44,758 nt of DNA, from positions 1 to 44,758 of the forward strand of contig PKTA01000050.1 of NCBI GenBank assembly GCA_002869365.1, read 5' to 3'. This document shows, piece after piece, positions 7,798 to 16,494 of the stretch (position 1 is its first letter; every line of letters starts with the position of its first letter). Origin of the DNA: Marinilabiliales bacterium (GTDB lineage: Bacteria > Bacteroidota > Bacteroidia > Bacteroidales > F082). The notes under the pieces are model-generated. The model had not been told where the DNA came from. It worked only from the letters and a program-made list of their open reading frames with translations, and ran no database searches. A program made the position numbers and the translations under genes.

Positions 7798-8700
7798 TTA
7801 AATACTTTCCAACATATTCAGATAGTTTATATATCTAAAACTGGATATTTCACCTTCTTCATAGGCACGTTTTACGGCACAACCGGGCTCATTCAGGTGC
7901 AAGCAGTTGTTATATTTACATTCGTTTTGTAATTCTCTTATTTCAGGAAACCTATGACCTAGTTCGTATTTTTCGAAACCTACAAGTCCCAATTCTTTAA
8001 TCCCCGGGCTATCTATAATTGATGTATTATCATCCAATTTAAACATTTCAGCAAAAGTTGTAGTGTGCATACCCTTAGCATGATAATCGGATATTTCACC
8101 GGTTTTTAACTCCAAATTTGCATCTAATGTATTTATTAAAGCCGATTTTCCAACCCCTGAATGCCCCGACAACAAACTAACTTTCCCACTTAAAATATTT
8201 TTAAATTCATCAAGGTTAATAGAATCCTTCACAGAGGTTTTTAAACATTTATAGCCTATATTTTCATAAACTAAAATTATTTTGTTCAAATCATCTTCAT
8301 CCTCCAGTAGATCAATTTTATTGAAAACTATAATGCCGGGAATATGATATGCCTCGGCAGTTACTAAAAATCTATCGATAAAACCTGTCGAAGTTCTAGG
8401 GTTTTTTAATGACCCTATCACAACTGCCTGATCCATATTCGAGGCTATAATATGGCTTTGTTTTGAAAGTTTTATTGACTTTCTAATTATATAATTCTTT
8501 CTCGGATGAATATTTACAATAGCATGCGTATCTATCTCATAATCTACAATATCACCAACGGCAACAGGATTGGTAGTTTTAATTCCTTTTGTTCTGAATT
8601 TCCCTCTTAACCTGCATTCTGCAATAGTATTATCACTATTAAGAACATGATACCAACTGCCCGTGGATTTAATTACTACACCTGTTTCAATTTTGGTCAT
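7798..8700 (-). CDS. rsgA: Ribosome small subunit-dependent GTPase A
   Basis: Circularly permuted GTPase that helps late maturation of the 30S subunit. Order of motifs is the permuted one: an N-terminal OB fold (residues 1-75), G4 NKID (127-130), P-loop GHSGVGKS (179-186), G3 DSPG (230-233), then a C-terminal zinc knuckle with Cys261, Cys266, His268 and Cys274. At 300 residues it has normal family length. The neighbour on the other strand, prfB, is also a translation factor, but the two are convergent with abutting stop codons, so they are not one operon. Confidence 0.96.
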   Translation of the reverse strand: MTKIETGVVIKSTGSWYHVLNSDNTIAECRLRGKFRTKGIKTTNPVAVGDIVDYEIDTHAIVNIHPRKNYIIRKSIKLSKQSHIIASNMDQAVVIGSLKNPRTSTGFIDRFLVTAEAYHIPGIIVFNKIDLLEDEDDLNKIILVYENIGYKCLKTSVKDSINLDEFKNILSGKVSLLSGHSGVGKSALINTLDANLELKTGEISDYHAKGMHTTTFAEMFKLDDNTSIIDSPGIKELGLVGFEKYELGHRFPEIRELQNECKYNNCLHLNEPGCAVKRAYEEGEISSFRYINYLNMLESI

Positions 8701-8756
8701 GCTTTTTTTATCATTTAAAAATTAATTTTTATGTGGCTAAAATTACAAACATTTGT

Positions 8757-8764
8757 TATATTTG
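8757..8764 (+). promoter_or_regulatory. -7 box for the PrsW-like gene
   Basis: TATATTTG, an exact TAnnTTTG match, 27 bases before the ATG at 8792. An earlier in-frame TTG at 8753 would place the box inside the coding region and is therefore unlikely as the start. Confidence 0.5.
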
Positions 8765-8791
8765 AACCCAATTATTATTTATACCAATTGT

Positions 8792-9472
8792 ATGTCTCTG
8801 CTCAACTACTTATCTTTCGCTGTTTCCCCAATATTAATTGTCCTTTCGATAATATATTTAAAGTTTAAATTCTCTATTAAAAGTTTTAAGAATGTCACAA
8901 ATGCAATTATTTGGGGAATAATTGCTGTTTTGCTGCTTATAATTGCTAATTACTTAATTGATCTCGTTTGGGGCGGAAACCTAAGGAATATGCGACGAAT
9001 GGCATTTTTTGTATTTGTTATAACTGCATTTAGTTCGGAGATAGCAAAATTTGCCGTATTAAGAATGAGTTTTTTCAATTTAAAATCATTTCAAAGTCCG
9101 CTCGGCGGAATAATTTATGGTGTATTTATTAGTCTTGGCTTCTCAGCAATAGCCTCCATTTTATATGCCTATGGTATTGTTGGTACCCACACCAAATTTA
9201 CTGATATGACCTTATTTTTATATACTTTCCCATTAGCCAGTATTACTTTAGGTTGTGTGATGGGCTTTTTTGTAGGTATGGGAAAACTTAGGAAAAGTGG
9301 TTTTATTGATAGTTCAACTGCAATATTTGCATCTACTTTTTTTCACGGCTTGTTTTATTTCTGTTTCATAACCCACGATAAAAGATTGCTGATTTTTACG
9401 GCCATAGGATTTCTTATAATTACAATTGGTTTAGTCTATAAATCTGTTAAACTAACTGCCGAAAAAAGTTAA
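8792..9472 (+). CDS. PrsW-like multi-pass membrane protein, key residues altered
   Basis: A 226-residue protein with about seven hydrophobic segments. Layout matches PrsW-type intramembrane proteases: residues 82-86 read SEIAK where PrsW has EExxK, residues 117-121 read FSAIA where PrsW has FxxxE, and HGLFYF (His185) fits the late conserved His. PLGGIIYG and SLGF also fit the family (P-x-x-GIxYG, GF). One Glu of the EE pair and the FxxxE Glu are therefore missing, so it may be a non-catalytic relative, or not PrsW at all. I chose 8792 as start because the -7 box lies upstream. The stop overlaps the dprA stop by four bases. Confidence 0.6.
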   Translation: MSLLNYLSFAVSPILIVLSIIYLKFKFSIKSFKNVTNAIIWGIIAVLLLIIANYLIDLVWGGNLRNMRRMAFFVFVITAFSSEIAKFAVLRMSFFNLKSFQSPLGGIIYGVFISLGFSAIASILYAYGIVGTHTKFTDMTLFLYTFPLASITLGCVMGFFVGMGKLRKSGFIDSSTAIFASTFFHGLFYFCFITHDKRLLIFTAIGFLIITIGLVYKSVKLTAEKS

Positions 9473-10566
9473 GATTTCCTGAACAGTTTGCCCGGCAAGG
9501 CCTTAACCATTCCTTCAAATTCCAGTTTTAATAATACTGATGCTACAATGGATGGCTTCATTGCTGTAATTATTGAAATTTTATCAATACTTATTTCTTT
9601 GTTATTACATACGCAATCATATATAAGTTGCTCATCATCTGACAGTTCCACAAATAACTTTTGTTGCGTTACACCTTCTGATTCAACTTTTTCCCAGCCC
9701 ATAAAATAGGTAAGATTACTACCATTTTCGATGAGTGCAGCACGATTTGTTCTGATAAGATAATGACATCCTACAGAGTATTCATCACCCACTCTGCCAG
9801 GAACAGCGAAAACATCCCTATTATAGGAATTGCCCAATTCGGCAGTAATTATTGCTCCACCCTTTCTCCCCGATTCCACAACAACTATTGCATCACTCAT
9901 ACCTGCAACAATTCGATTTCTTTTGGGAAAGTTCTCCCTGTCGGGTTTTGTTTTTGAGATAAATTCGCTCAACAAGCCACCATTTTCTATCATCCTTTCT
10001 GCAATTTTTCGATTTTGAGAAGGATATAAAGTATCCAGTCCATGACCTAAAACGCCTACTGTTGAAATTCCATTTTCCAATGAAACCCTGTGGGCACAAC
10101 TATCAATGCCGTAGGCAAGACCACTTAAAACAAGCACGTCATAATTTTTCAAATGCGTACATATTTCCTCACAAATTTCTTTACCATAAGATGATGCATG
10201 ACGGGTTCCCACTATGGAAACCACCCTCCTGTTATTTAGAGGAACATTTCCTTTATAATAGAGCATTATCGGACTATCATGGCAATTACTTAATCGCGAA
10301 GGATAGTCTTTGTCCTTATAAAAAAGTGCCTTGATATTATTTTTTTCAATGTATTCTATTTCCTCCTCTGCTCTTTGCAGAACCTTTTGGTTCTTAATAT
10401 TTTTTATTATTACCGACCCAATATTGGGTATTTTTGATAAGGCTTTTTCAGTTTCTTTGAATACTGCTTCCACTCCACCACAATGTGCAATTAAAAGTTT
10501 CCCGTTTACTACTCCAATATTTGGAATGAGGGTTATTCCTATTTTATAAATTAAGTCGCTGGGCAT
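9469..10566 (-). CDS. dprA: DNA processing protein DprA (Smf)
   Basis: Loads RecA onto incoming single-stranded DNA in natural transformation; also widely present in non-competent bacteria. The 365-residue protein has an N-terminal helix-hairpin-helix/SAM-like region (about 1-75), the central Rossmann domain with SIVGTRHASSYG, VLSGLAYGIDSCAHR, FPKRNRIVAGMSD and ESGRKGGAIITAELG, and a C-terminal winged-helix DML1-like domain. Full length. No other competence genes (comEC, comF) are in the window. The -7 box lies only four bases before the ATG, and the stop codon shares a TTAA with the PrsW-like gene. Confidence 0.95.
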   Translation of the reverse strand: MPSDLIYKIGITLIPNIGVVNGKLLIAHCGGVEAVFKETEKALSKIPNIGSVIIKNIKNQKVLQRAEEEIEYIEKNNIKALFYKDKDYPSRLSNCHDSPIMLYYKGNVPLNNRRVVSIVGTRHASSYGKEICEEICTHLKNYDVLVLSGLAYGIDSCAHRVSLENGISTVGVLGHGLDTLYPSQNRKIAERMIENGGLLSEFISKTKPDRENFPKRNRIVAGMSDAIVVVESGRKGGAIITAELGNSYNRDVFAVPGRVGDEYSVGCHYLIRTNRAALIENGSNLTYFMGWEKVESEGVTQQKLFVELSDDEQLIYDCVCNNKEISIDKISIITAMKPSIVASVLLKLEFEGMVKALPGKLFRKS

Positions 10567-10570
10567 ACTT

Positions 10571-10578
10571 CAAAAATA
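10571..10578 (-). promoter_or_regulatory. -7 box for dprA, probably leaderless
   Basis: The minus strand reads TATTTTTG (TAnnTTTG) with only four bases to the dprA ATG, so the transcript should begin at or very near the start codon. Confidence 0.45.
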
Positions 10579-10592
10579 TAGAATTTTTAAAT

Positions 10593-10600
10593 TAGTTTTG
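10593..10600 (+). promoter_or_regulatory. -7 box for the MurG-like glycosyltransferase
   Basis: TAGTTTTG matches TAnnTTTG, ten bases before the TTG start at 10611. It is divergent to the dprA box within a 44-bp intergenic region. Confidence 0.45.
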
Positions 10601-10610
10601 CCATAAGATT

Positions 10611-11693
10611 TTGAAAAAGCAAAAAAAAATACTTATTTGCCCGCTTGATTGGGGTTTAGGTCATGCCACACGTATGGTTCCTGTAATTGATTTGCTATTA
10701 GAAAAAGGAGCGCACATTACTATTGCCGCCGATAATGGCCCTCTTGAGTTTCTAAAACTCCGTTTTCCAAATTGTGATTTTATAAAACTGAAAGGTTTTG
10801 AAGCAAAATATCCCAAAGGAAAAAATATGGCTTTTAAAATGGCAATGCAGTTTCCTGCGATGATTAAAGCAGCAAAAATGGCTAAAATTCAATTGGAAGA
10901 AATAATTGAGAAACATAAAATTGATGTTGTAATTTCTGATAATCGTTATGAACTTTCTACTGAGAATGCTTATTCCGTATTTATGACTCATCAATTAAAT
11001 ATTCAGGTGAAGGGTATTCAAAGCATTTTCAAGCCACTGATTAACAGCATTATAAATGGATATATCAGAAAGTATAATGAGTTGTGGATTCCTGATTTTG
11101 AAGGTGAAGAAAACCTGTCGGGAATTTTATCACATAGTGTAAAACCTCCAATTGATAATTATTTCTTCATCGGGCCTTTAAGCAGATTTTCAACTTTTGA
11201 GTTAAAGAAATTGCCAAAAAAATATGATATAATGGCAATACTTTCAGGGCCGGAACCCCAGAGAAGTATTTTTGAAAAACTGCTGGAAAAAGAACTTTTA
11301 AATTCAGGATTGAAATGTATAATGCTAAGTGCAAAGCCAAATTTGAATAAACAGTTAAACATTAAAAACATACTTAAGGTTTCGCACTTACCGGATAATG
11401 AATTTGCACAAACAATTATGGAATCCGAATTAATTATAAGCCGGCCCGGTTATTCAACGATTATGGATTTAGCACATTTTGGAAAAAGAGCAATATTTAT
11501 CCCTACCCCGGGACAAACGGAGCAGGAATATCTTGCAGATACGCTGAAACAGAAGAAGCATTATTTTTCACAGAAGCAATCTGATTTCGATTTGACAGCC
11601 GCTTTAAGCGAAAACAAAAGTTTTAAACCAATTAAACTACGCACTAGTAACAATATTTTAAAAGAAAGAGTCGACTTTTTAGTTAATTTATAG
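10611..11693 (+). CDS. MurG-like (GT28-fold) glycosyltransferase
   Basis: Predicted cytoplasmic or membrane-associated GT-B glycosyltransferase of 360 residues. The N-terminal domain starts with ILICPLDWGLGHATR (a GxGH loop as in MurG), and the C-terminal domain carries the nucleotide-sugar-binding SRPGYSTIMDLAHFGKRAIFIPTPGQTEQEY region, equivalent to the MurG GGxST...PxxxxxQ motif. Acceptor and sugar unknown. Initiation appears to use TTG at 10611, since the next in-frame Met is at residue 22, beyond the GxGH loop. It is not in a cell-wall cluster, so it is not MurG itself. Confidence 0.8.
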   Translation: MKKQKKILICPLDWGLGHATRMVPVIDLLLEKGAHITIAADNGPLEFLKLRFPNCDFIKLKGFEAKYPKGKNMAFKMAMQFPAMIKAAKMAKIQLEEIIEKHKIDVVISDNRYELSTENAYSVFMTHQLNIQVKGIQSIFKPLINSIINGYIRKYNELWIPDFEGEENLSGILSHSVKPPIDNYFFIGPLSRFSTFELKKLPKKYDIMAILSGPEPQRSIFEKLLEKELLNSGLKCIMLSAKPNLNKQLNIKNILKVSHLPDNEFAQTIMESELIISRPGYSTIMDLAHFGKRAIFIPTPGQTEQEYLADTLKQKKHYFSQKQSDFDLTAALSENKSFKPIKLRTSNNILKERVDFLVNL

Positions 11694-11739
11694 AAATAAC
11701 TACCCTCAATCAGGTATTTATTGAAATCAGGATTTCTTT

Positions 11740-11747
11740 TACATTTG
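11740..11747 (+). promoter_or_regulatory. -7 box for the RIC gene
   Basis: TACATTTG matches TAnnTTTG, 14 bases before the ATG at 11762. A TTG lies 16 bases further upstream (11721-11723), closer than the usual 19-21. Confidence 0.5.
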
Positions 11748-11761
11748 TAAAAAATTGAATT

Positions 11762-12505
11762 ATGCTAATAGTAGGAGAAATGAAACTGGCTGAAGTAATC
11801 CATCACGATTACAATTTGGTACCGGTAATAAACAGATTCGACATACCTCTCGGTTTTGGTGATGGAACCATAAAACAAATTTGTGCACAACGAAATGTAA
11901 ATCTCGAATTTTTCCTTAGTATTCTAAACACATTTCACGATGAGCAGTATTTTCCAAAAGACTATTTGAAGAGTTTCCCTGCCTCGCTAATAATAAATTA
12001 CCTGCACAAAGCTCATACTTATTATCTGGATGAAAAGATACCTCAAATAAAAAGTATGATTTCTAAACTTTTCGATCTCTCGGAAGGAAACAAAAAAACT
12101 CTCAATCTGTTAAGCAATTTTTTCAATGATTATTGTAAGGAGTTTGAATTACATGTTGCCAGAGAAGAAAAAGAGGTTTATCCTTATGTTTTAAAACTGG
12201 AAGAAGCATTAGATAATTCAGAAAATCAAACTATGCTTGATAAGGATTTATTGAATTATTCCATAAGAACCTATGAGCAGGATCACGAAGATGTAGAGGA
12301 AAAACTTTTCGATATGAAAAGTTTGATAATCAAATATTTACCGCCTGAAAATGCTAATAATAATATATTTGAAGAAGTAAGCTATGCACTTCTTAGAGAA
12401 TTATTTGTTTTGGAAAAGGAATTAAAGGAACATTCAAGAATTGAAGATTTAATACTTGTTCCAAAGGTAGAGGGTATGGAAGAGCAGTTTAAATCCAATT
12501 TTTAA
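11762..12505 (+). CDS. Iron-sulfur cluster repair di-iron protein, RIC/ScdA/YtfE type
   Basis: Hemerythrin-like di-iron protein that restores iron-sulfur centres damaged by NO or oxidants (known for YtfE and ScdA). The N-terminal 60 residues carry the DUF542-like signature (NRFDIPLGFGDGTIKQICAQ, then N-x-x-FFLSILN). The hemerythrin part supplies iron ligands as HKAHTYYLDEKIP, FELHVAREEKEVYPYV, YEQDHEDVEEKL and a late KEHSRIEDLILVP. Residue assignment of each ligand is from pattern only. It is followed after two bases by a LuxR-type regulator, almost certainly one operon. Promoter just upstream. Confidence 0.88.
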   Translation: MLIVGEMKLAEVIHHDYNLVPVINRFDIPLGFGDGTIKQICAQRNVNLEFFLSILNTFHDEQYFPKDYLKSFPASLIINYLHKAHTYYLDEKIPQIKSMISKLFDLSEGNKKTLNLLSNFFNDYCKEFELHVAREEKEVYPYVLKLEEALDNSENQTMLDKDLLNYSIRTYEQDHEDVEEKLFDMKSLIIKYLPPENANNNIFEEVSYALLRELFVLEKELKEHSRIEDLILVPKVEGMEEQFKSNF

Positions 12506-12507
12506 AC

Positions 12508-13104
12508 ATGGAAGCAGTTGTTAACATCTATATAGTTGAGAAAAACTTCTTGTTAAGGTCAGGTTTAGAAGGCTTGATTTCGGAAATTCCCGGTTTAATT
12601 CTAAAAGAAGTATTCGAAGGTATTGAGAAAAATCTTTTCGAAAAACTTACTCAAAAAAAGCCTGATGTTATTATTATCGACCCGGATTCTGTTGGAGATA
12701 ATTTTATCAATCTTATAAGCAAACTCCAGGACGAGCCTGACATAAAACTTATAGGATTAAAAAGAGAAGACTGCCCGGAAAACATTTGTTCCCGATTTAA
12801 ATATCAACTACCCTATGATGCCAATAAACATATACTACTTGAAAAACTAAGAGAAGCCTGTGGCAGCGATGCTTTTTTAATAAAAAACAAACAGGGTCCT
12901 CTCAGTAAAAGAGAAATAGTAGTCCTGAAAGAAGTTGTAAAAGGCCTTACAAATCAAGAAGTTGCAGATAAACTTTTTTTAAGCATCCATACTGTAATGA
13001 CACACAGAAAAAACATCACAAAAAAGTTGGGAATAAAAACTGTTTCAGGTTTAATGGTTTATGCATTAATGAATAATATCATTGATATTAATGAAGTAGT
13101 ATAA
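12508..13104 (+). CDS. Orphan LuxR-type regulator with degenerate receiver domain
   Basis: 198 residues. Residues 135-195 form a LuxR/GerE helix-turn-helix (LSKREIVVLKEVVKGLTNQE, then the HTVMTHRKNITKKLG recognition region). The N-terminal 120 residues look like a receiver fold: Asp58 in DVIIIDPD matches the phospho-acceptor, but the acidic pair after strand 1 is Glu11-Lys12 and the usual Lys near the end is absent (QLPYDANKH). There is no neighbouring histidine kinase. Co-transcribed with the RIC gene (two-base gap), which suggests control of nitrosative or oxidative stress genes; that link is inference. Confidence 0.85.
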   Translation: MEAVVNIYIVEKNFLLRSGLEGLISEIPGLILKEVFEGIEKNLFEKLTQKKPDVIIIDPDSVGDNFINLISKLQDEPDIKLIGLKREDCPENICSRFKYQLPYDANKHILLEKLREACGSDAFLIKNKQGPLSKREIVVLKEVVKGLTNQEVADKLFLSIHTVMTHRKNITKKLGIKTVSGLMVYALMNNIIDINEVV

Positions 13105-13194
13105 AAAAAATTCGATTTCAAACTCAAACCCAGATTTGTTGTTTCGTATAATTGGTTAGTTTTACCAAAAGTATTTTCATAAAAAAAAGAAACA

Positions 13195-14184
13195 ATGAAT
13201 TCATTTTCAATAGAACAGATTAACGACATTATACAAGGCGAGTTAATAGGCCACACATCCACGAAAATTACAGGACCTGAACAACTTGACAAAGCATCGG
13301 AAGATCAAATAAGTTTTATTGGAAACAGAAAATATTTGAAATTTTGGCCCGACTCCAAGGCTTGTGCGGCTATCATTCAGCAGGAATTTGACATAGAACC
13401 GGGAGAAAATCGTGCATTTATAAAAGTGAAGAATGCCGATCTTGCCCTGGCAAAATTGCTGGAAGTTTTCGACCCGGGTTTACCCGAAATGGAAGAAGAT
13501 ATCGATCTCTCAGCAGTTATACATCCTACATCTACCATAGGCACAGGAAGTAAAATTGGTGCACATTGTTATATTGGAAAAAATGTTGTTATTGGTGAAG
13601 GGGTGAGAATTTATCCAAATGTTACCATCATGGATGATTCCATTATTGGAGATGGATGTATTATTTGGTCGGGAACAGTGATAAGAGAGCGCAGTGAAAT
13701 AGGAAAATTTTGCATTTTCCATAGTAATGTTAGCATTGGTGCCGATGGTTTTGGTTACCGTCCGCGGGAAGATGGAATGGGCTTGGCAAAAATACCACAG
13801 ATAGGAAATGTTGTTATTGGAAACGGGGTTGAAATAGGAGCAAATTCATGTGTTGACAGAGGTAAGTTCAGTTCTACTATTGTTGGTGATGGTTGTAAAA
13901 TTGATAATCTGGTACAAATAGCACATAATTGCATACTCGGTCGTTCATGCATAATGGCAGGCAATAGCGGACTTGCAGGTTCAGTAACCCTTGGCGATGG
14001 AGTTATTATTGGGGGAAGTGCTTCCATAAAAGATCATGTAACTATTCATTCGGGTGCTGTTGTAGCAGCAGGCTCAGGTGTAATGAATGATGTTCCCGCA
14101 GGCAAAACTGTATTGGGATATCCTGCCGGAGATTCGAGAGAAGTACTAAAACAATGGGTAGCCCTAAGAAAACTAGCTAAATAA
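13195..14184 (+). CDS. lpxD: UDP-3-O-acylglucosamine N-acyltransferase
   Basis: Third step of lipid A synthesis: adds the N-linked hydroxyacyl chain. The 329-residue protein has the N-terminal uridine-binding domain (1-100, including ISFIGNRKYLKF), then a left-handed beta-helix of hexapeptide repeats from about residue 108 to 295 (IGTGSKIGAHCYIGKNVVI and so on), with the probable catalytic His244 in VQIAHN. The C-terminus ends in a short helix. The genes lpxC/fabZ and lpxA that usually follow lpxD in Bacteroidota are absent; a hotdog thioesterase follows after six bases. It could be a second LpxD paralogue. Confidence 0.93.
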   Translation: MNSFSIEQINDIIQGELIGHTSTKITGPEQLDKASEDQISFIGNRKYLKFWPDSKACAAIIQQEFDIEPGENRAFIKVKNADLALAKLLEVFDPGLPEMEEDIDLSAVIHPTSTIGTGSKIGAHCYIGKNVVIGEGVRIYPNVTIMDDSIIGDGCIIWSGTVIRERSEIGKFCIFHSNVSIGADGFGYRPREDGMGLAKIPQIGNVVIGNGVEIGANSCVDRGKFSSTIVGDGCKIDNLVQIAHNCILGRSCIMAGNSGLAGSVTLGDGVIIGGSASIKDHVTIHSGAVVAAGSGVMNDVPAGKTVLGYPAGDSREVLKQWVALRKLAK

Positions 14185-14190
14185 TAAAAT

Positions 14191-14595
14191 ATGGAAGATT
14201 TTGTATTTGAACTGGAATTTAAAGTAAGAGACTACGAATGTGATATTCAGGGGGTTGTAAACAATTCTGTTTATCAAAATTATCTGGAGCACACTCGCCA
14301 TGAATATTTAAAATCGCTTAATATTGATTTTGCAGAGTTGGCAGAAAGAGGAATTTTTCTCATGGTAAAAAGAGTTGAAATAGACTATCAGCGACCATTG
14401 AAAAGCGGAGATAGTTTTATTTCAGTTTTACGTATGGAAAGAATCTCACAATTACGTTTCGGTTTTGTACAGCATATTTATCGCTTGCCCGATAAGAAAC
14501 TCATGGTAAAAGGCCTGGTAATTGGAACTTCGGTAAACAAAAGAGGACGACCCGAACTCCCAGAGGAACTAATTAAAGTTTGGGGATTCGAATAG
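14191..14595 (+). CDS. Acyl-CoA thioesterase, 4HBT/YbgC-like hotdog
   Basis: 134-residue single hotdog-fold protein. The N-terminal motif DYECDIQGVVNNSVYQNYLEH matches the 4-hydroxybenzoyl-CoA thioesterase/YbgC signature (D-x-D-x-x-G-x-V-x-N-x-x-Y), with Asp18 as the likely catalytic residue. VEIDYQRPLKSGD is the conserved second strand region. Thioester substrate unknown. It follows lpxD at six bases and probably shares its transcript; a role in removing acyl groups for envelope lipid turnover would be inference. Confidence 0.88.
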   Translation: MEDFVFELEFKVRDYECDIQGVVNNSVYQNYLEHTRHEYLKSLNIDFAELAERGIFLMVKRVEIDYQRPLKSGDSFISVLRMERISQLRFGFVQHIYRLPDKKLMVKGLVIGTSVNKRGRPELPEELIKVWGFE

Positions 14596-14620
14596 AATCA
14601 AAAACACTTAAAGGTTTTAA

Positions 14621-15904
14621 TTAATCCGATTTTTTCTTTTGGAAAAATTTCTTTTTTGAAGATTTATAAGGCTTTTTTGTGTTATTAGTATTTCGCCTGA
14701 AATTATTACTCTTTTCACCTCTTGGCCTTTGATTTTGCTGAGTTTTAGTTGGCTGTTCAACAACACCATCATCTGGGAAAGGATGATCTTCTATCAAAGT
14801 AATTTTTTGTCCTATTAACTTTTCGATATCTTTTAAAAATGCCCTTTCTTCACCATCGCAAAAAGAAATTGCGATACCGCTTTTTCCTGCCCTTGCAGTT
14901 CTTCCTATTCTGTGAACATAAGTTTCTGACACATTAGGTAAATCATAATTTACAACATGCGACATAGCTTCCACATCTATACCTCTGGCGGCGATATCGG
15001 TGGCTACTAATACTTTGGTAATTCCCTCTTTAAAATTGTTAAGGGCTTTTTGCCTTGCCTGCTGCGATTTATTTCCATGAATTGCTTCTGCTTTAACATT
15101 CTCTTTATCAAGAAGTTTTACAATTTTGTTTGAACCGTGTTTGGTACGTGAAAAAACAAGTACTGAGTCAATATCCATCTGCTCAAGCAGATGCTTTAAT
15201 AGTTTAATTTTATTTTTTTTGCTTACATAATAAACTGCCTGATCAACTTTTTCTGCTGTTGTTTGTCCCGGATTAATAGTTACTTTTTGTGGATTACCCA
15301 GTATTGCTCCTGATAGTTTTAAAATTGCAGGAGGCATGGTAGCCGAAAAGAAAAGAGAATGACGTTTTTGTGGCAGCTTCTCTATTATCTTTTTTATATC
15401 ATGAATAAAACCCATGTCGAGCATATGATCAGCCTCGTCGAGGACAAAATACTCTATGTCTTTTAAGGAAATAAAACCTTGTTGCATCAGGTCGAGTAAA
15501 CGACCGGGAGTGGCAACTAATATATCCACACCACCTTTAAGGGTGTTTGTCTGGGGATTTTGATTAACGCCCCCAAAAACCACAAGGTTTTTTAAAGCAG
15601 TGTATTTTCCATAAGTTGAGAAACTTTCGCCTATTTGAATGGCAAGTTCTCTTGTAGGAGTTATAATTAAAGCCTTAATTTTTCTACGGCCTTTATTTTC
15701 GTTCTTATTATTAAAAAGATGCTGAAGAATAGGTATTGCAAAGGCTGCTGTTTTGCCTGTTCCTGTTTGAGCACAGCCCAAAAGGTCTTTCTTTTGTAAT
15801 AAAATTGGTATCGATTGTTCCTGTATTGGTGTTGGTTGAGTATAGCCTTCTTCCTTTACTGCGCGTAAAATCGGCTCTATAATTTCTAATTCTTTGAATG
15901 TCAT
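14621..15904 (-). CDS. DEAD-box RNA helicase, RhlE-like
   Basis: ATP-dependent RNA helicase. 427 residues: Q motif ([13 protein letters not shown], 21-33), motif I AQTGTGKT (45-52), Ia PTRELAIQ, motif II DEAD (156-159), motif III SAT (187-189), motif [10 protein letters not shown] and motif [15 protein letters not shown]. The C-terminal 50 residues are a basic, low-complexity tail rich in Lys, Arg and Asn, typical of RhlE-type helicases that bind rRNA or mRNA. Likely roles are ribosome assembly or RNA decay. A -7 box lies 22 bases upstream. Confidence 0.94.
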   Translation of the reverse strand: MTFKELEIIEPILRAVKEEGYTQPTPIQEQSIPILLQKKDLLGCAQTGTGKTAAFAIPILQHLFNNKNENKGRRKIKALIITPTRELAIQIGESFSTYGKYTALKNLVVFGGVNQNPQTNTLKGGVDILVATPGRLLDLMQQGFISLKDIEYFVLDEADHMLDMGFIHDIKKIIEKLPQKRHSLFFSATMPPAILKLSGAILGNPQKVTINPGQTTAEKVDQAVYYVSKKNKIKLLKHLLEQMDIDSVLVFSRTKHGSNKIVKLLDKENVKAEAIHGNKSQQARQKALNNFKEGITKVLVATDIAARGIDVEAMSHVVNYDLPNVSETYVHRIGRTARAGKSGIAISFCDGEERAFLKDIEKLIGQKITLIEDHPFPDDGVVEQPTKTQQNQRPRGEKSNNFRRNTNNTKKPYKSSKKKFFQKKKSD

Positions 15905-15926
15905 AAATTTATTTAAATGAGGGCGG

Positions 15927-15934
15927 CAAAGGTA
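15927..15934 (-). promoter_or_regulatory. -7 box for the DEAD-box helicase
   Basis: The minus strand reads TACCTTTG (TAnnTTTG), 22 bases before the helicase ATG. Confidence 0.5.
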
Positions 15935-15987
15935 GTCTTTTGTTTGTTATAAAATTCTTAATTGTTTAGGAGAGCAATATGGATAAA

Positions 15988-16494
15988 CTATTTCAGACTT
16001 TTGCCATAAATCAGATGAGTAGATCGATGAGTTTCAAAATCGATGGCATTTGGCAATTTCCCCCATATTTCGAATCCGAACTTTTCCAGCAATCTGGCGC
16101 TGGCCGGGTTAGCATCAAGAATGTAAGCTATTAAAGTGTCTTTTTTCAAGCGGGAACAATCCTTCATAATATAGTTTAGAATTAGGCTGCCAATTCCTTT
16201 TTTATGATGCTTAAAGTCGACAAAAAAACTCACCTCCGCTATTTTTCTCATTGCCGGTCGTGCATTTCTATATGGAGTTAAAGTTGCATAAGCCACAATA
16301 TTTTTATCAATTTCAGCAACATATACAGGAAAAGTTTTCTCATCATAATGCTTAAACCAATCGAGCCTTTCTTCAGGAAGAAATATTTCAGTATCTCCGG
16401 TAGATATTTTCGACCTTATTGCCTGATTATAAATATCTGTTATCTGAATTAAATCTGATTTTTCAGCAAAACGGATATTTATTTTTTTCTTCAT
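15988..16494 (-). CDS. GNAT N-acetyltransferase, phosphinothricin acetyltransferase-like
   Basis: 168-residue GNAT-fold enzyme. IRFAEKSDLIQITDIYNQAI is the typical N-terminal strand-helix; VAYATLTPYRNARPA and AEVSFFVDFKHHKKGIGSLIL match the PAT-like subgroup, with the acetyl-CoA-binding HHKKGIGS loop (Q/R-x-x-G-x-G/A). Substrate unknown; homologues act on amino acids or glufosinate-like compounds. Oddly, the start codon directly follows the T-tract of the amtB terminator. Confidence 0.88.
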   Translation of the reverse strand: MKKKINIRFAEKSDLIQITDIYNQAIRSKISTGDTEIFLPEERLDWFKHYDEKTFPVYVAEIDKNIVAYATLTPYRNARPAMRKIAEVSFFVDFKHHKKGIGSLILNYIMKDCSRLKKDTLIAYILDANPASARLLEKFGFEIWGKLPNAIDFETHRSTHLIYGKSLK

